Shown one piece after another: positions 1 to 10,892 of a stretch of DNA of 64,000 bases. The DNA is taken from assembly GCF_015706575.1 (NCBI RefSeq), contig NW_024037064.1, positions 3,843,427-3,907,426 on the forward strand. Reading direction: 5' to 3'. Every line of letters starts with the position of its first letter. Position 1 is the stretch's first letter. The translations under genes were made by a program, and so were the position numbers. Below the pieces are notes generated by a model. The model was not told the origin of the DNA. It ran no database searches and worked only from the letters and a program-made list of their open reading frames with translations. The stretch comes from Patiria miniata (taxonomy: Eukaryota > Echinodermata > Asteroidea > Valvatida > Asterinidae).

Positions 1-222
1 TTAAATAAATAATATTAGAACTGAAACTATTCTAAATGACCATCTTACAATTAAAACCTAAATTGCACTGTTCCTGACAAATCAAGTTTAACCTTTGTAT
101 TGTAACATTAAAATGATAAAATACATATCATGTGCCTTAACTCTACACAATAAAAAACGATCTGATTGTTACAAGTTCATTGATTTTGCCGCACATCCCC
201 TCTCTAATATTTACAGTGACAT

Positions 223-366
223 GGGCCCAATTTCTTGGCACTGTTAACTGTTGGCTACAAATCGGTGCTTACGGCAGCAGAAAATTCCAAGTTTAAGCGT
301 ATTTTATGGGTTAAAAAGGAAATGTTGCTGATGAGCATGCAGTAAGCAGTGCCATGAAATTGGGCC
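223..366. mobile_element. Short MITE, GGGCCCAATTTC-terminus family
   Basis: The ends are inverted: GGGCCCAATTTCTTGGCACT on the left and CAGTGCCATGAAATTGGGCC on the right. The same termini recur in the larger copies near 3.65 and 4.43 kb. It is about 144 bp with no coding capacity and lies in the intron upstream of the first visible exon of the RAG1-like gene. The superfamily is not fixed by a clear target duplication. Confidence 0.65.
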
Positions 367-492
367 AAGATACTTGTTTAACTTAATATTTACTTATTTA
401 CATACATGTATATACATTATATACAATACAATCAATATAGCTCATTGTACTTTTTTTTACAATTATGGTGTATTTTCTATGTTGAATTTTAG

Positions 493-3393
493 CCAGCACA
501 TGTTCATCAAGTCTCATCCCCTGCCCCGCAAAGTACAAAGGAACAATGCTCAGCACCAAAAAAACCTGAAAGTACACCGAGTCCCCCGTCATGTAAACCA
601 ACTGTGCCACCAGTGAACCGGTCTCTGGCGATGATGCGGGACTGCAATCTTGCATGGGAGCAATTGAGAAAACTGCGCAGGTATTTTAGTTAAATACATT
701 TTTGAAAATTATTAACGCTTTCGATTAAAACATTTTATGAGATGAATTCAATGTTCATGATAATTTATAACCAAAACAGATATGTAGGTCCCGCCATCGC
801 ATCAGAACGATCAATGAGGACACAGCAGAAACGTCTTCTGAAAGACTACCTTGAGGGAGAACTCGTAGAGCTCATGTTCCCAAGTGCCAAGTCTGATGGG
901 TCTCATGGGTTTGAGGGTAGAATGGTGCCATATGTCACTGTGAACAACCTCAGCATGATGGTGCTGGATTATCTGGACGGACTTGAGGAGTAAGTACTTC
1001 ACCTGTAAATCAAAAAATGTGTTATAAATTTCAATTTAAATGGACAAAATGTGGCATTTACAAATATATACATGTTTTTTTATAGGTGCAATTCCCTGAC
1101 CTGGCATAGTGGTGTCATCCCACCAAACGAAATTTGGGTCAAAATTGGAGGTGACAAAGGTGGCTCTTCGTTTAAGATGGCTTATCAAATAGTTAACGTG
1201 AACCATCCAAACAGCCTCCAAAACACGGTGGTATTCGCGTGCTTTGAAGGGAGCGACACATCTCAAAATTTGAAGAGAACACTTCCCAAAATCATAAGCC
1301 AGATCACCACGCTTTCTAAACAACAATGGAGGTGAGCAAAAATTTAAAAAGGAAAACGTATATGTTACTTAATCTTAAACATAAACAAATTAAAATTACC
1401 ACGTTTATTGCTCAAAAGCTTGTATATGCATATTATTTGTGAAACTCTTATTCTCTGCTGTTTCTTTCTTCCCTGAACATGATGAACAGAGGACGAACAA
1501 TTCGCTTGCTCTGCTTCGGTGATTATGAACTCCTGTCCAAGTTGTATGGCACAAATGGACCCAATGGTACTTATGTCTTTTTTGGTTAGGTTTATAATAA
1601 TGTTGTCCTAGTTATGCATAGCTTTGCAAAGTTACAAGCACTGTGTACTCAGTACTCTATGAGGTTTGCAGAAAAAATCTAGGTGAGGGGCAACATTAGA
1701 TAATTGATTGGCTTTGTCAATTCTTTCCTAGCACGATACTGCTGTATTTACTGCTTAGCCAGTAAGGATACAATGCAGGTGCCCATAGCTGAGAGGGGTT
1801 CTTCCACCAAGAGAACACTCGACCAAATCCAGCATCACTACAACAAATTTGTAGATGATGGAAGCAGACGAAAGAAGGCCAAAGACGTTTCCTTTAGCAT
1901 TGTCGACACTCCAAAACTGCCAATCGAAATTGACCACGTAAGTAATCTTTTGCATGTGTGGTACATATACATGTATATGTGCTTATGTGTACATGTACAT
2001 GACTCGTATACAATACATAACGTGTCTCGTACCATGTGTTTTGAAGGTAATCCTGCCAAGTCTCCACATTTCGCTCGGCATCTTCAAGAAGATCTATGAC
2101 CTCCTGGAGTCCGATTGCCACAGCCTAGACGTCAGGTTGTTCAAGCTGCGAGTAGAGGGAGCAGATGAAGATGATGATGATGATGAATTTAACTTCGACC
2201 AAGCAGTAGTTGCAGAAGTAAGGAGGCAGCAGGAACTACAACACCAACTTCTACAGAAAAGAGAAAGCCTTGAAGAATTAGAAGAGGAACTGCCCCTTTT
2301 TCAACTGCAAAGTCATCCACAGGCACAACAAATACATGGCGAATACAGGGAGATGATATGTAAAGCTGGGCAGCTACACACTGATATCACCGAATTGGTA
2401 AAGAGTCTGATAACATGTACGACTGTTGCAGTGCTTGCATGCTTAGATGACTAATATAGCTCATACTTAAACAAAAAAATTAACATAAAATCTCTCTATT
2501 TTCTTCTCCTCTTAAGGAATCTCGTGCTGCAGCTGTCGACCTTCCCTTTGGTACGGGACCAGTAGCCTGTGGTCTTGACACAGTACTGCAAAAGCACAAC
2601 GTTTGCAGACAAGCGTACCATGGTAAATCATTCGTGGGGAATCACGTGCATAAGTGTTGCCAGGTAAATCACATGAACATGTTGCCAGCTGTAGATATAT
2701 ACATTGTAGTACAATGTCACTATATTTTGTTAATTACTAATTCAAATCTTTTGACTCAATGGTTTGGTTTTCCCCCCAACAGGTGAAAGTCATAACTGAC
2801 TTGACGTCAGTTCCACGATCAGTGATTGCTAATGCCAAATCAGAAGACATTTCCATAGCTGCTTTGAATAGGTTAGAGCGAGAGGCAGCAGTAATCAGCA
2901 AGAAATTTGAAGAGGTGTTGCTGCAATTTGCCGACGTTCATCATGGCATCAACCATTCCAATCCCCTGACAGATGATGGAATCCAGCAAATCGGTACTGT
3001 ACACATTCCCATATTATGAAACATTGTTTTCCAATATGTTTAATGAATTGGATTGATTAATTTACAATAAATTTACTTACATCTGCAGACATCAGCATCA
3101 AAAACTTCATGCGGTGTTTCAGGGCCCACTTCCCCAAGGCAAACATCAGTCCCAAAATGCATCTTTTGGAAGACCATGCCGTAGATCAGCTCCGAATGTT
3201 CAAGGTTGGGTTTGGTCTTTTAAATGAGCAGGGAGGTGAATTGGTGCATACAGAGTTCAACCGGTCAGGGAGGGTAGTTCAAGGGATGCAGGATCCACTG
3301 CAGAAACTTCTCAGCGTCATGAGACGTCACCATACAACCACCACTCCAGAAATTCGAGCAGCTTGTGTCAAGAAGACCTGCAAAGAAGAGTGA
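493..3393 (+). CDS. RAG1/Transib-like DDE recombinase-type protein, 3' nine exons
   Basis: I read exons 493-680, 780-989, 1086-1331, 1490-1566, 1732-1937, 2047-2397, 2517-2663, 2783-2993 and 3089-3393. All introns are GT-AG, phases match, and the total of 1941 nt gives 646 codons plus TGA with no internal stop. The 5' end is outside the window, since 493 follows an acceptor. Motifs in order: VKIGGDKGGSSFKM (first acidic site), LLCFGDYELLSKLYG (second), CCIYC (zinc-type CxxC), LPSLHISLGIFKKIYDLLE, an acidic and coiled-coil-like stretch (DDDDDEF...EELEEEL), AYHGKSFVGNHVHKCC, HHGINHSNPLT, and MHLLEDHAV...LLNEQGGE (candidate third acidic site). The order and spacing resemble the RAG1/Transib core: D, D next to a CxxC, a large helical insertion, then E. 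From memory, similar proteins occur in cnidarians and other invertebrates, usually unnamed. It could be a transposase or a domesticated host gene; the intron-rich structure and absence of visible flanking TIRs favour the latter. The open frame is firm; the family assignment is inference. Confidence 0.72.
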
Positions 3394-3645
3394 TTTTTAT
3401 ATGTATCATTTGATTACTAGGCAACGGTTTGTAAATAATTAAACGGAAACTATAGGCTTAGGAAAAATATGTACACAAGATTTTTTTCAGGTACAGAAAA
3501 TCAGGGTCAACAGCTACAAAAATGTAGACCTTGAAATGTGTTTAAGGCGTGTGTTGAAATCTCATTTGTGGCATTGAAAAAAAAAAAATTCCCATGCATG
3601 TAAGGTTCTAATGTTACTCTATCAACTCATGGAGGAGTAAGAAGA

Positions 3646-3906
3646 CAGGGCCCAATTTCATGGCGCTGCTTACCGCAAGCAAAAAATGGGCGCTTACGGT
3701 AGCAAAAAATTCTGTGTTTACGGCAAATCCTATTTCACAGGTAAACAAGGAATTTTGGCTTACATGTATGCACATGCACACATCCCATAACTAAGGATTC
3801 TTTGTTACGGGGTTAGCGCATAATTTTTCCGCTAGCACGGTTAGCACAGAATGGTGATGGTCAGCGCGGAATTCTGTGGTTGGCAGCGCCATGAAATTGG
3901 GCCCTG
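3646..3906. mobile_element. MITE copy 1, CAGGGCCCAATTTCATGG ends
   Basis: Terminal inverted repeats CAGGGCCCAATTTCATGGCG and GCGCCATGAAATTGGGCCCT enclose about 261 bp with internal short repeats of the type GCTTACGG and GGTTAGCG. No open frame. It lies in the first unit of the tandem duplication, so it was probably present before the duplication. Confidence 0.8.
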
Positions 3907-4321
3907 TTCGTGTAAATATTAGATCATGTTTGTGTACATGTATATTATTAAAATGGCCTTTGGAATGAGAAGGTTAGAAAGTTTTTAATGAGTATATATA
4001 TTTATTTAATACTTAAGTTTGTACCCACAATTTTACATAACAGATTGTCTTCAAATTAATTCAAGAAATTTAACTAATGACAGTCAACAAGCTATGTATG
4101 GTACTAGGCCTACTCCTGGTAGCTTAGCTAGCTATGCGTGTAAACATACATTTTTCAGGTACAAAATATCAGGGTCAACAGCTACAAAAATGTAGACCTT
4201 GAAATGTGTTTAAGGTGTGTGTTAAAATCTCATTTGTGGCATTGAAAACAAAATAAAATGCACATGCATGTAATTGTAAGGCTCTAATGTTACTCTATCA
4301 GTATCAACTCATGCCATGGAG

Positions 4322-4409
4322 TAGCTCTACTGAGTGGAGCGTTGAATTACGGGTACTCCTCCATACAAACGAGGGTACCCGTAATTCAACGCTCCACTCA
4401 GTAGAGCTA
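4322..4409. mobile_element. 88-bp foldback element with 9-bp target duplication
   Basis: Two near-perfect 39-40-bp arms starting TAGCTCTACTGAGTGGAGCG and ending in its complement surround a loop of about 10 nt. The flanks are GCCATGGAG at 4313-4321 and again at 4410-4418. The sister duplication unit at about 3628 reads CATGGAGGAG with no insertion. A 9-bp duplication is typical of Mutator-like (MuDR) elements. Confidence 0.85.
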
Positions 4410-4429
4410 GCCATGGAGGAGTAAGAAGG

Positions 4430-4688
4430 CAGGGCCAATTTCATGGCTCTGCTTACCGCAAGCGAAAATGGGCGCTTAAAAAAAAGTAGCAAAAAATTCT
4501 GTGCTTACGTTAAATCGTATTTCACGGGTTAGCGAGGAATTTTGGCTTATGCGCATGCGTACATCTCGTAACTAAGGATTCTGTGCTTACGGGGTTAGCG
4601 CATAATTTTTCCACTAGCACGGTTAGCACAGAATGGTGATCGTAAGCGCAGGATTCTGCTGTAAGCAGCGCCATGAAATCGGGCCCTG
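4430..4688. mobile_element. MITE copy 2, CAGGGCCCAATTTCATGG ends
   Basis: This is the paralogue of the 3646-3906 MITE inside the second duplication unit. It has the same termini (left CAGGGCCAATTTCATGG, right GCGCCATGAAATCGGGCCCT), the same internal order, and scattered differences. No coding capacity. Confidence 0.8.
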
Positions 4689-4979
4689 TCCATGTAAATA
4701 TTAGATCATGTTTGTGTACTGTACATGTAGCGTATCGATATATTATTAAAAAGGCCTATTACCTTTGAAATGAGAAGTTTGGAAAGTTTTTAATGAGTAG
4801 GGCCTGTCGGCCCTATGTCTTTATTTAATACTTAAGTTGTACCCACAATTGTACAAGTCATTACAGAATGTCTTTAAATTAATTCAAGAAATGAAACCAA
4901 GGAAAACAGTCGACAGCCTATGTAGTACTAGCTAGGCCTACTACTAGTACTAGTATCACCCTATGCGTGTAAAACATGC

Positions 4980-5145
4980 ATGTAATTTTAACATTGTACA
5001 TGTATACATACATGTACATGTACTTTCGCACGCACGCATGGGTGCGTATGCCCGCGACGTATACGTACATGTACATGTACATCAACGTACACACATTTGT
5101 ACGTGTACATGTACTGTACAATGTACACAATGCACGGTACACGTG
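4980..5145. repeat. TACATGTA/GTAC-rich low-complexity tract
   Basis: The stretch is dominated by overlapping ACATGTAC, TACATGTA and GTACACG words, all locally self-complementary. All frames are open by composition, so the short open frames here are not evidence of a gene. Confidence 0.7.
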
Positions 5146-5704
5146 CAGCGCACAAGTGGTTAGGAACAATCGAGTTTTTTTAACCGAAATTTTCTCAAAA
5201 ACTGTTCATTGCCCACACTTACTTTCTCTTGTAAGTCACGATGATGTCTTGGTTTACCACTGCACTCGCTCTGGGGATTTGTGAAAAATCCAGAAACCTG
5301 TTTAAAACTCGTATTTCTGGGACAGATTTCTGTCCGGAGTTATTCGTTTCTGGAAACCGCCACATTGAGGAATTTGTACCCATGTGACCACGCTTCGTTT
5401 ATGTAAACTAGATTGACCCCAAAAATTCATTAAACATGAGTATATTTAAATGTTGCATATTCAATTAGGTTCTCTCAACCAATCAGGCAGCCAGAAATCG
5501 CGTAGGTCAAAATTTGCATCCCGACGAAAAAAGTACCGACGCGGTAACAGCAAAGAGCCGTCGGCTCCATAACTGCCGTTTTCTCAGTTGGAGCGTTTCA
5601 ACCAACAGAGGGCGCACTTTTTCTGTAAGCGCTGCGTTTGAAACGGCCGTGAACTATGAGTAGAGAAATGTTGGAATTTGTAAGTCATTCGTATTATTTG
5701 TTAT
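5146..5704. other. Unannotated stretch with a CpG-rich patch
   Basis: No exon could be supported. About 5520-5660 is richer in CG dinucleotides than its surroundings (ACCGACGCGG, GAGCCGTCGG, AACGGCCGTG) and could be a regulatory or promoter-type patch, but no TATA box or donor site anchors it. Confidence 0.3.
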
Positions 5705-6672
5705 AGGTTGAATGAGGAAATAGACTGCAGTGGGATTTGAACCAGTGACTATAGAACACTAACATGCATGGGCCTCCACAAGCCCACTGACTATTAGGTT
5801 GAATGAGGATATAGACTGCAGTGGGATTTGAACCAGTGACTATAGAACACTAACATGCATGGGCCTCCACAAGCCCACTGACTATTAGGTTGAATGAGGA
5901 TATAGACTGCAGTGGGATTTGAACCAGTGACTATAGAACACTAACATGCATGGGCCTCCACAAGCCCACTGACTATAAGGTTGAATGAGGAAATAGACTG
6001 CAGTGGGATTTGAACCAGTGACTATAGAACACTAACATGCATGGGCCTCCACAAGCCCACTGACTATAAGGTTGAATGAGGAAATAGACTGCAGTGGGAT
6101 TTGAACCTGTGACTATAGAACACTATATGCATGGGCCTCCACAAGCCCACTGACTATTAGGTTGAATGAGGAAACAGACTGCAGTGGGATTTGAACCAGT
6201 GACTATAGAACACTAACATGCATGGGCCTCCACAAGCCCACTGACTATTAGGTTGAATGAGGAAATAGACTGCAGTAGGATTTGAACCTGTGACTATAGA
6301 ACACTAACATGCATGGGCCTCCACAAGCCCACTGACTATTAGGTTGAATGAGGAAATAGACTGCAGTGGGATTTGAACCAGTGACTATAGAACACTAACA
6401 TGCATGGGCCTCCACAAGCCCACTGACTATTAGGTTGAATGAGGAAATAGACTGCAGTGAGATTTGAACCTGTGACTTTAGAACACTAACATGCATGGGC
6501 CTCCACAAGCCCACTGACTATTAGGTTGAATGAGGAAATAGACTGCAGTGAGATTTGAACCTGTGACTTTAGAACACTATATGCATGGGCCTCCACAAGC
6601 CCACTGACTATTAGGTTGAATGAGGAAATAGACTGCAGTGGGATTTGAACCTGTGACTATAGAACACTATAG
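5705..6672 (-). repeat. 91-bp tandem satellite with tRNA-like B box, about 10.6 units
   Basis: Units begin with AGGTTGAATGAGG at 5705, 5796, 5887, 5978, 6069, 6159, 6250, 6341, 6432, 6523 and 6613, a period of 91 bp with two 90-bp steps. On the minus strand each unit reads TAGTCAGTGGGCTTGTGG and later GGTTCAAATCC. These resemble the A and B boxes of a tRNA-type Pol III promoter. Units are nearly identical, so the array is young or homogenised. No true tRNA cloverleaf could be folded with confidence. Confidence 0.9.
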
Positions 6673-6928
6673 CCTACATGTTTCTCCTTTCTTTGAAGCC
6701 CAAATCGTTGTTTTTTGCAACATTATACCAGTGTGACAACCCCTACATACCCCATTCCTGATAGGCAGGGCTAACCTGCTTTTTGGTCGGGGTCGATAAA
6801 CATCTGGATTTCTTAACATTTTCAGGGAATGTTAAAACGAAAGGAAAACATTTGCCGGATGAGATAAGATTTCTGGACAACCCCCATTTCCTTTTTCAAC
6901 TGAAGCGGTTTACAGGCTGAATTAATGG

Positions 6929-8668
6929 CAGTGTTGTAGTCGAGACCGGATAGTCCGAGACCGAGACCAAGACCGAGACCAGCCCCTTCAGGGCGGACCA
7001 AGACCGAGACCAATATGGTCCGAGACCGAGACCGAGACCAAGACCGCTGATAATAAATAACAATAGTCGAAATTAAAAAAAACAAGACATGTTATTATAG
7101 TTGAAAAATGTAACCTTTCTATTCACAAAGAATACAGACCAAATTTTGACCAGTGGCAATGTTTACAAATTGATACATGACACCTTACTTGAGCAAACAG
7201 TAGTTACACTTAAGAAATATGGGCTTTGACATGTTGTCTACACCCAATCGTGACAAAAGTAAAAAGTTAAAGGTAGATGTTTCATCTGTTATAGGAACTC
7301 GGATCCTAAACTCCACAGTCACCCCATTTGGTTTCAGCTATGACTTCTTACGGATATTTAAAGATGCAATTTTAATTTTACATTGTGCCTCTTTTTTCCT
7401 AAAATAAATATAGGACTTAACTTCTAACAAGAATTGTGTACTTGATTTTAAAAAATGGGAGCTAGAAAATGTTGAATTATTTTTTTAATTTTTGTCATAG
7501 AATGTGGACTTGTACATGTAGACCCACAAGTTGCGAGGGGGTAGCGAGAATGTGCCAGATATGGATTTTTAATTTTTTTCTGAACGGGATTTTTAATTTT
7601 TGAGGAATAATGGGGTACTTTAAAATGAGCAGCCAGAAAATGGGGTCGCATCATACACTCTCATGGCAACAGTGAGTGGTAACTGGTAAGAGTGTGTGAG
7701 TTCAAAGCTGGAAAATCAGGTAGAAAAAAATTACTTTTTCTTCAAAATACTGTCCCAAATTGAAGAGAACATTGTGTGGGGTCGAAAATATAACTAATTT
7801 GAAGCACCTCATTTATTATCAGAATACAAAATGCAAGTGATTACGCCCACACAGGGGTGGGCTAAACTACACAATCCCCGAAAATGGTTGACCCTTATTG
7901 CATAAATTGTTACAAGTTTATACTTTGCTTTATGTGGCCGACTCAACAGACAAATGCCGAACTTGTTCCAAATCGTTCAGTGACTGGTACTGCTGCAGTT
8001 GTACTTTGGGGACTTTCCAACGTGCAGTCGAGCCCAAACCGACCGCGATAACAAGCTTGATCTACGGGCTAGCAAATTTTTTAAATAACAACGGTACTGA
8101 ACGAAGTGAACACTATGAAGCCCAGGAAGGGACAGGGTAGATTTTTTTTTTGGAATTTCCTAATTCGTTCGCACGAATTCCTAATTCGTTCGCACGAATT
8201 AGTAATTCGTTCGCACGAATTCCTAATTTGTTCGCACGAATTCCTAATTCGGGGGAACGAATAAGTAATTCGTGCGAACGAATTAGTATTTCGTGCGAAC
8301 GAATTAGCAAACTCCAGTTATTCGTTCGCACGAATTAGTAATTCGTGGGAACGAATTAGTAATGCGTTCGAACGAATTACTAATTCGTGCGAACGAATTA
8401 CTAATTCGTGCGAACGAATTAGCAAATGCCAAAAAAAATTCCACCCTGTCCCTTCCCAGGCTTCATAGAGCACAAAGTAATCGATCGAGCTGTAAAAGCT
8501 ACATATTGCCGGTCTCGACCCGAGACCAGCCAAAATATCGAGACCAAAGGGGACCGAGACCGAGACCAAGACCGAGACCACAGCTTCTGAGACCGAGACC
8601 GAGACCAGCAAAAAGTGGTCTCGAGACCGGTCTCGAGACCGAGACCGGTCTCGAGACCTACAACACTG
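6929..8668. mobile_element. hAT-type non-autonomous element, CAGTGTTGTAGTCGAG ends
   Basis: Left end CAGTGTTGTAGTCGAGACC and right end GGTCTCGAGACCTACAACACTG are inverted repeats. An exact 8-bp duplication ATTAATGG flanks the element at 6921-6928 and 8669-8676. The paralogous block near 11085 reads GAATTAATGGACG, an empty site. Arrays of GAGACC-type hexamers sit inside both ends (6940-7050 and 8515-8655). The 8-bp duplication and CAG ends fit the hAT superfamily. No transposase frame is visible in the 1740 bp. Confidence 0.9.
8115..8466. mobile_element. Nested foldback with 21-bp palindromic repeat array
   Basis: Arms ATGAAGCCCAGGAAGGGACA (8115) and its diverged complement ending at 8466 enclose about a dozen 21-bp units of AATTCGTTCGCACGAATT plus CCT or AGT, in both orientations. 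The unit is itself close to palindromic. The whole structure lies inside the hAT element, so it was either carried by it or inserted later. Non-coding; both strands stay open only by composition. Confidence 0.8.
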
Positions 8669-8754
8669 ATTAATGGATGCCTAGTTGTTTTCTGAGTTCA
8701 TGGTTGGCAAATGATGAGTTTGTCTGAAAGGGGTGTGTTCAAGATGCTTGGTGA

Positions 8755-8980
8755 AGTGTCTCGGACGCTGAATTCAGGCCCAATTTAAAACATGATTTAG
8801 CAACTTTTGATTTGAAATTGAGATCCTAGAATGCTGTTTTTCTCGAAATATACAGCTGAAGCTGAGCTGAAAATTCAGCAGGTTAGTTGTTCAGCACTCT
8901 TCTTTAGATTTTGAGCACTTTTGTTGCTTTAAACGAACAAAATGCACAAATTATAAATGATGGACTATATCTTTAAAGAA
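8755..8980. mobile_element. 3' half of a TTAA-type MITE
   Basis: The sequence matches the right part of the complete copies at 29.46 and 61.74 kb (ATGCTGTTTTTCTCGAAATA ... AATGATGGACTATATCTTTAA). The left half is missing here. The paralogous block at 11.16 kb carries only the left half. Confidence 0.7.
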
Positions 8981-9785
8981 ACCCAACGCCAAACATGCCA
9001 ACATTCAAATCTTGGACGTTGCTATTGAGATTGTATAAAAAGGTCCGCACAATAATACTACAACATCGGCGCTTCAATACAGCAAGATACAAGTGTGTTC
9101 AGTGAGCTTTCTAGCTTTACGGCGTAAACTGCAGCTTTTGTGAGCATCATGTGTTGTTTTCCCATGTAGCCTGGTTTTCAGTTTCAGTACCAGCCTGTGA
9201 CAGGAAATATCATAAGTACAGGGAAATCCCTATACATAGGAAATAACAACACGTTTACTCAGATCGACTTTCCTTGACCCAACTAACCTTTAGAATATCA
9301 GTTTACATTCAAGGAAATGGTGCAGCTAGAGTCTAGCTAAAATCCATGTACAGCCCTCCCCAATGTTATTTTAAGCCCCAGATAATGTGTGGCTGTTGAC
9401 AGTCTTTAGAGGTTCCCCTCTCATTAATGAGTGTATTGAAGAAACTTCTTCTTGTGAGTTATATGCATGGCATGAACACTTGGTGATGTCAATCTTCATG
9501 TTACCAACATGACTCCCAATTGCAGAGTGTAGATGTTGTTAAGACGGAAACAACAGGCTTTCTTAATATTTTTTTTTAAAGATTAGCTTTAAGTGTTTCT
9601 CTACACCTTGTAGAGTTGTGAGTATTTTTCCAGATTTTTGGAAGTTGGGGTATTTATCACTGGTATCTATGACATTTTGGTATGCAACTTTTAAGATAAA
9701 ACCAGCATCTGGAACTGAACGTTTCATCGAGTCAAATGTGCAATAGGGTTCCTGGTGTCACACGTTACTGGTAAAAAAAAAAGAG

Positions 9786-10172
9786 CCAGAATGTCTATTG
9801 TTTGAGCGAATCAGGTACATGAAAATGGGAATATTTGGGGCGGATTAAGAAAAATAAAAAAAATTTAAAGGAAAGGAACAAAAAAACACAACACCCCAGG
9901 AAAATAAGTAAATTTGATGTAACAATCAAATTTGAATGTCAATATCAGTTGTCAAATGAACAATTTGAGATACATTTACAAATGTATAGTAATATAAACT
10001 ATTATTTCACTGATTTCAGACCGAACAACAACATCAATTTGGCTTTTTATATGAAATCACTCTTTTCCTGTAGACACTTCTGGAAATCTTAGTTTTTACT
10101 CCTAAACACGATGATGTAGGCCTACCGGTACCAGCTAAGATTTCGTGGAAACAATAATGAGCTAATACTGTC
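9786..10172. other. AT-rich stretch without recognised gene
   Basis: The open frame around 9835-10092 is lysine- and asparagine-rich, driven by A-runs, and shows no family signature or splice context. I treat it as non-coding spacer between duplicated block copy 1 and the Harbinger-type MITE. Confidence 0.4.
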
Positions 10173-10175
10173 TTA

Positions 10176-10537
10176 GGCCAAAAAAAATAAGTCTCCGGTT
10201 TCTGGTATGGAGCTTGTCCAAAAAGTGGTGCGGCGACACGGCTTTTTTTTTTTTTACCTGACTTTTTTGCTTCAAATGTCGGCTGATGACTGCAAATGGT
10301 GCCCTTCTAAACTTAGTGCAAATATATGGGAGTCCAGAGAGGCCACATAAAGCTTATTCTCGATCATCTAAAAACACGTTAAAATTGTGCAGCAGCAGGA
10401 TTCCAGTCAAACCAGTGAGTTTGGCGGTTTTGAGACATCATCTTTCATTGAAAAAAAAAAACTTTTCATTTTGCCGACGCGCATGGCTACGGCGACGCGC
10501 GCGCATGCCAGAAACCGGAGACTTTTTTTTTTTGGCC
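10176..10537. mobile_element. PIF/Harbinger-type MITE, copy 1
   Basis: Ends GGCC plus A-run plus GTCTCCGGTTTCTGG, and CCAGAAACCGGAGAC plus T-run plus GGCC, are inverted. TTA flanks both sides (10173-10175 and 10538-10540), the 3-bp TWA duplication typical of PIF/Harbinger. A second copy lies at 47630-47998 with the same TTA flanks. Confidence 0.85.
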
Positions 10538-10892
10538 TTAATCCAAATTTTTGTTTTTAGGAAAAAGTTGTGACACACCCGGCCCCCAAAGCGAACAAAA
10601 AGTTTATGAAATGACATACATGTTCACATTCTGTCCACACCCATCCACTATATACTGGATGGGAAAAAACACACCAAGATTGCCTATGACTGATAGATTT
10701 TCTGTTAACACCATTTACCCCCCCCCCTACTTTTTATAAAATGTGACCCCATCCTGCAAAAAGCAAAATTATGAAATTGTTTAAATCTCGTGATGTAGCA
10801 CTTGGGTGAGCTGTTCAAATATGAAAAAGAAAGTGAATTTATCTGAGCCGTTTATTGGCGCAAAAAAAAACACTTTTTTAATGTCATGCTGC

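Larger units (their letters stand above)
3476..4978. repeat. Tandem segmental duplication, unit about 0.7-0.8 kb
   Basis: Sequence starting near 3483 (TTTCAGGTACAGAAAATCAG) restarts near 4153. Both copies run through the same order: the CAACAGCTACAAAAATGTAG segment, a GGGCCCAATTTC-type MITE, an ATTAGATCATGTTTGTGTAC segment, and a GGCCTACTCC/GGCCTACTAC segment with CTATGCGTGTAAA. Copy 2 carries an extra 88-bp foldback. The copies are clearly diverged by substitutions and small indels. Confidence 0.85.
6755..9785. repeat. Duplicated block, copy 1 (hAT-bearing)
   Basis: The segment beginning CTGCTTTTTGGTCGGGGTCG near 6776 matches the one near 10893. The block resumes after the hAT insertion (8677 on) and continues through GCCTGGTTTTCAGTTTCAG (about 9168) to CACGTTACTGGTAA (about 9775). 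It holds no supportable gene; it serves as the occupied allele for comparison with copy 2 at 10.9-12.1 kb. Confidence 0.8.

Noticed and set aside
5705-6672. Functional tRNA gene cluster
   Set aside because: Only B-box-like and weak A-box-like words are present; acceptor and anticodon stems do not pair convincingly.
5705-6672. CRISPR array
   Set aside because: The units are contiguous 91-bp satellite copies with no unique spacers, and the genome is eukaryotic.
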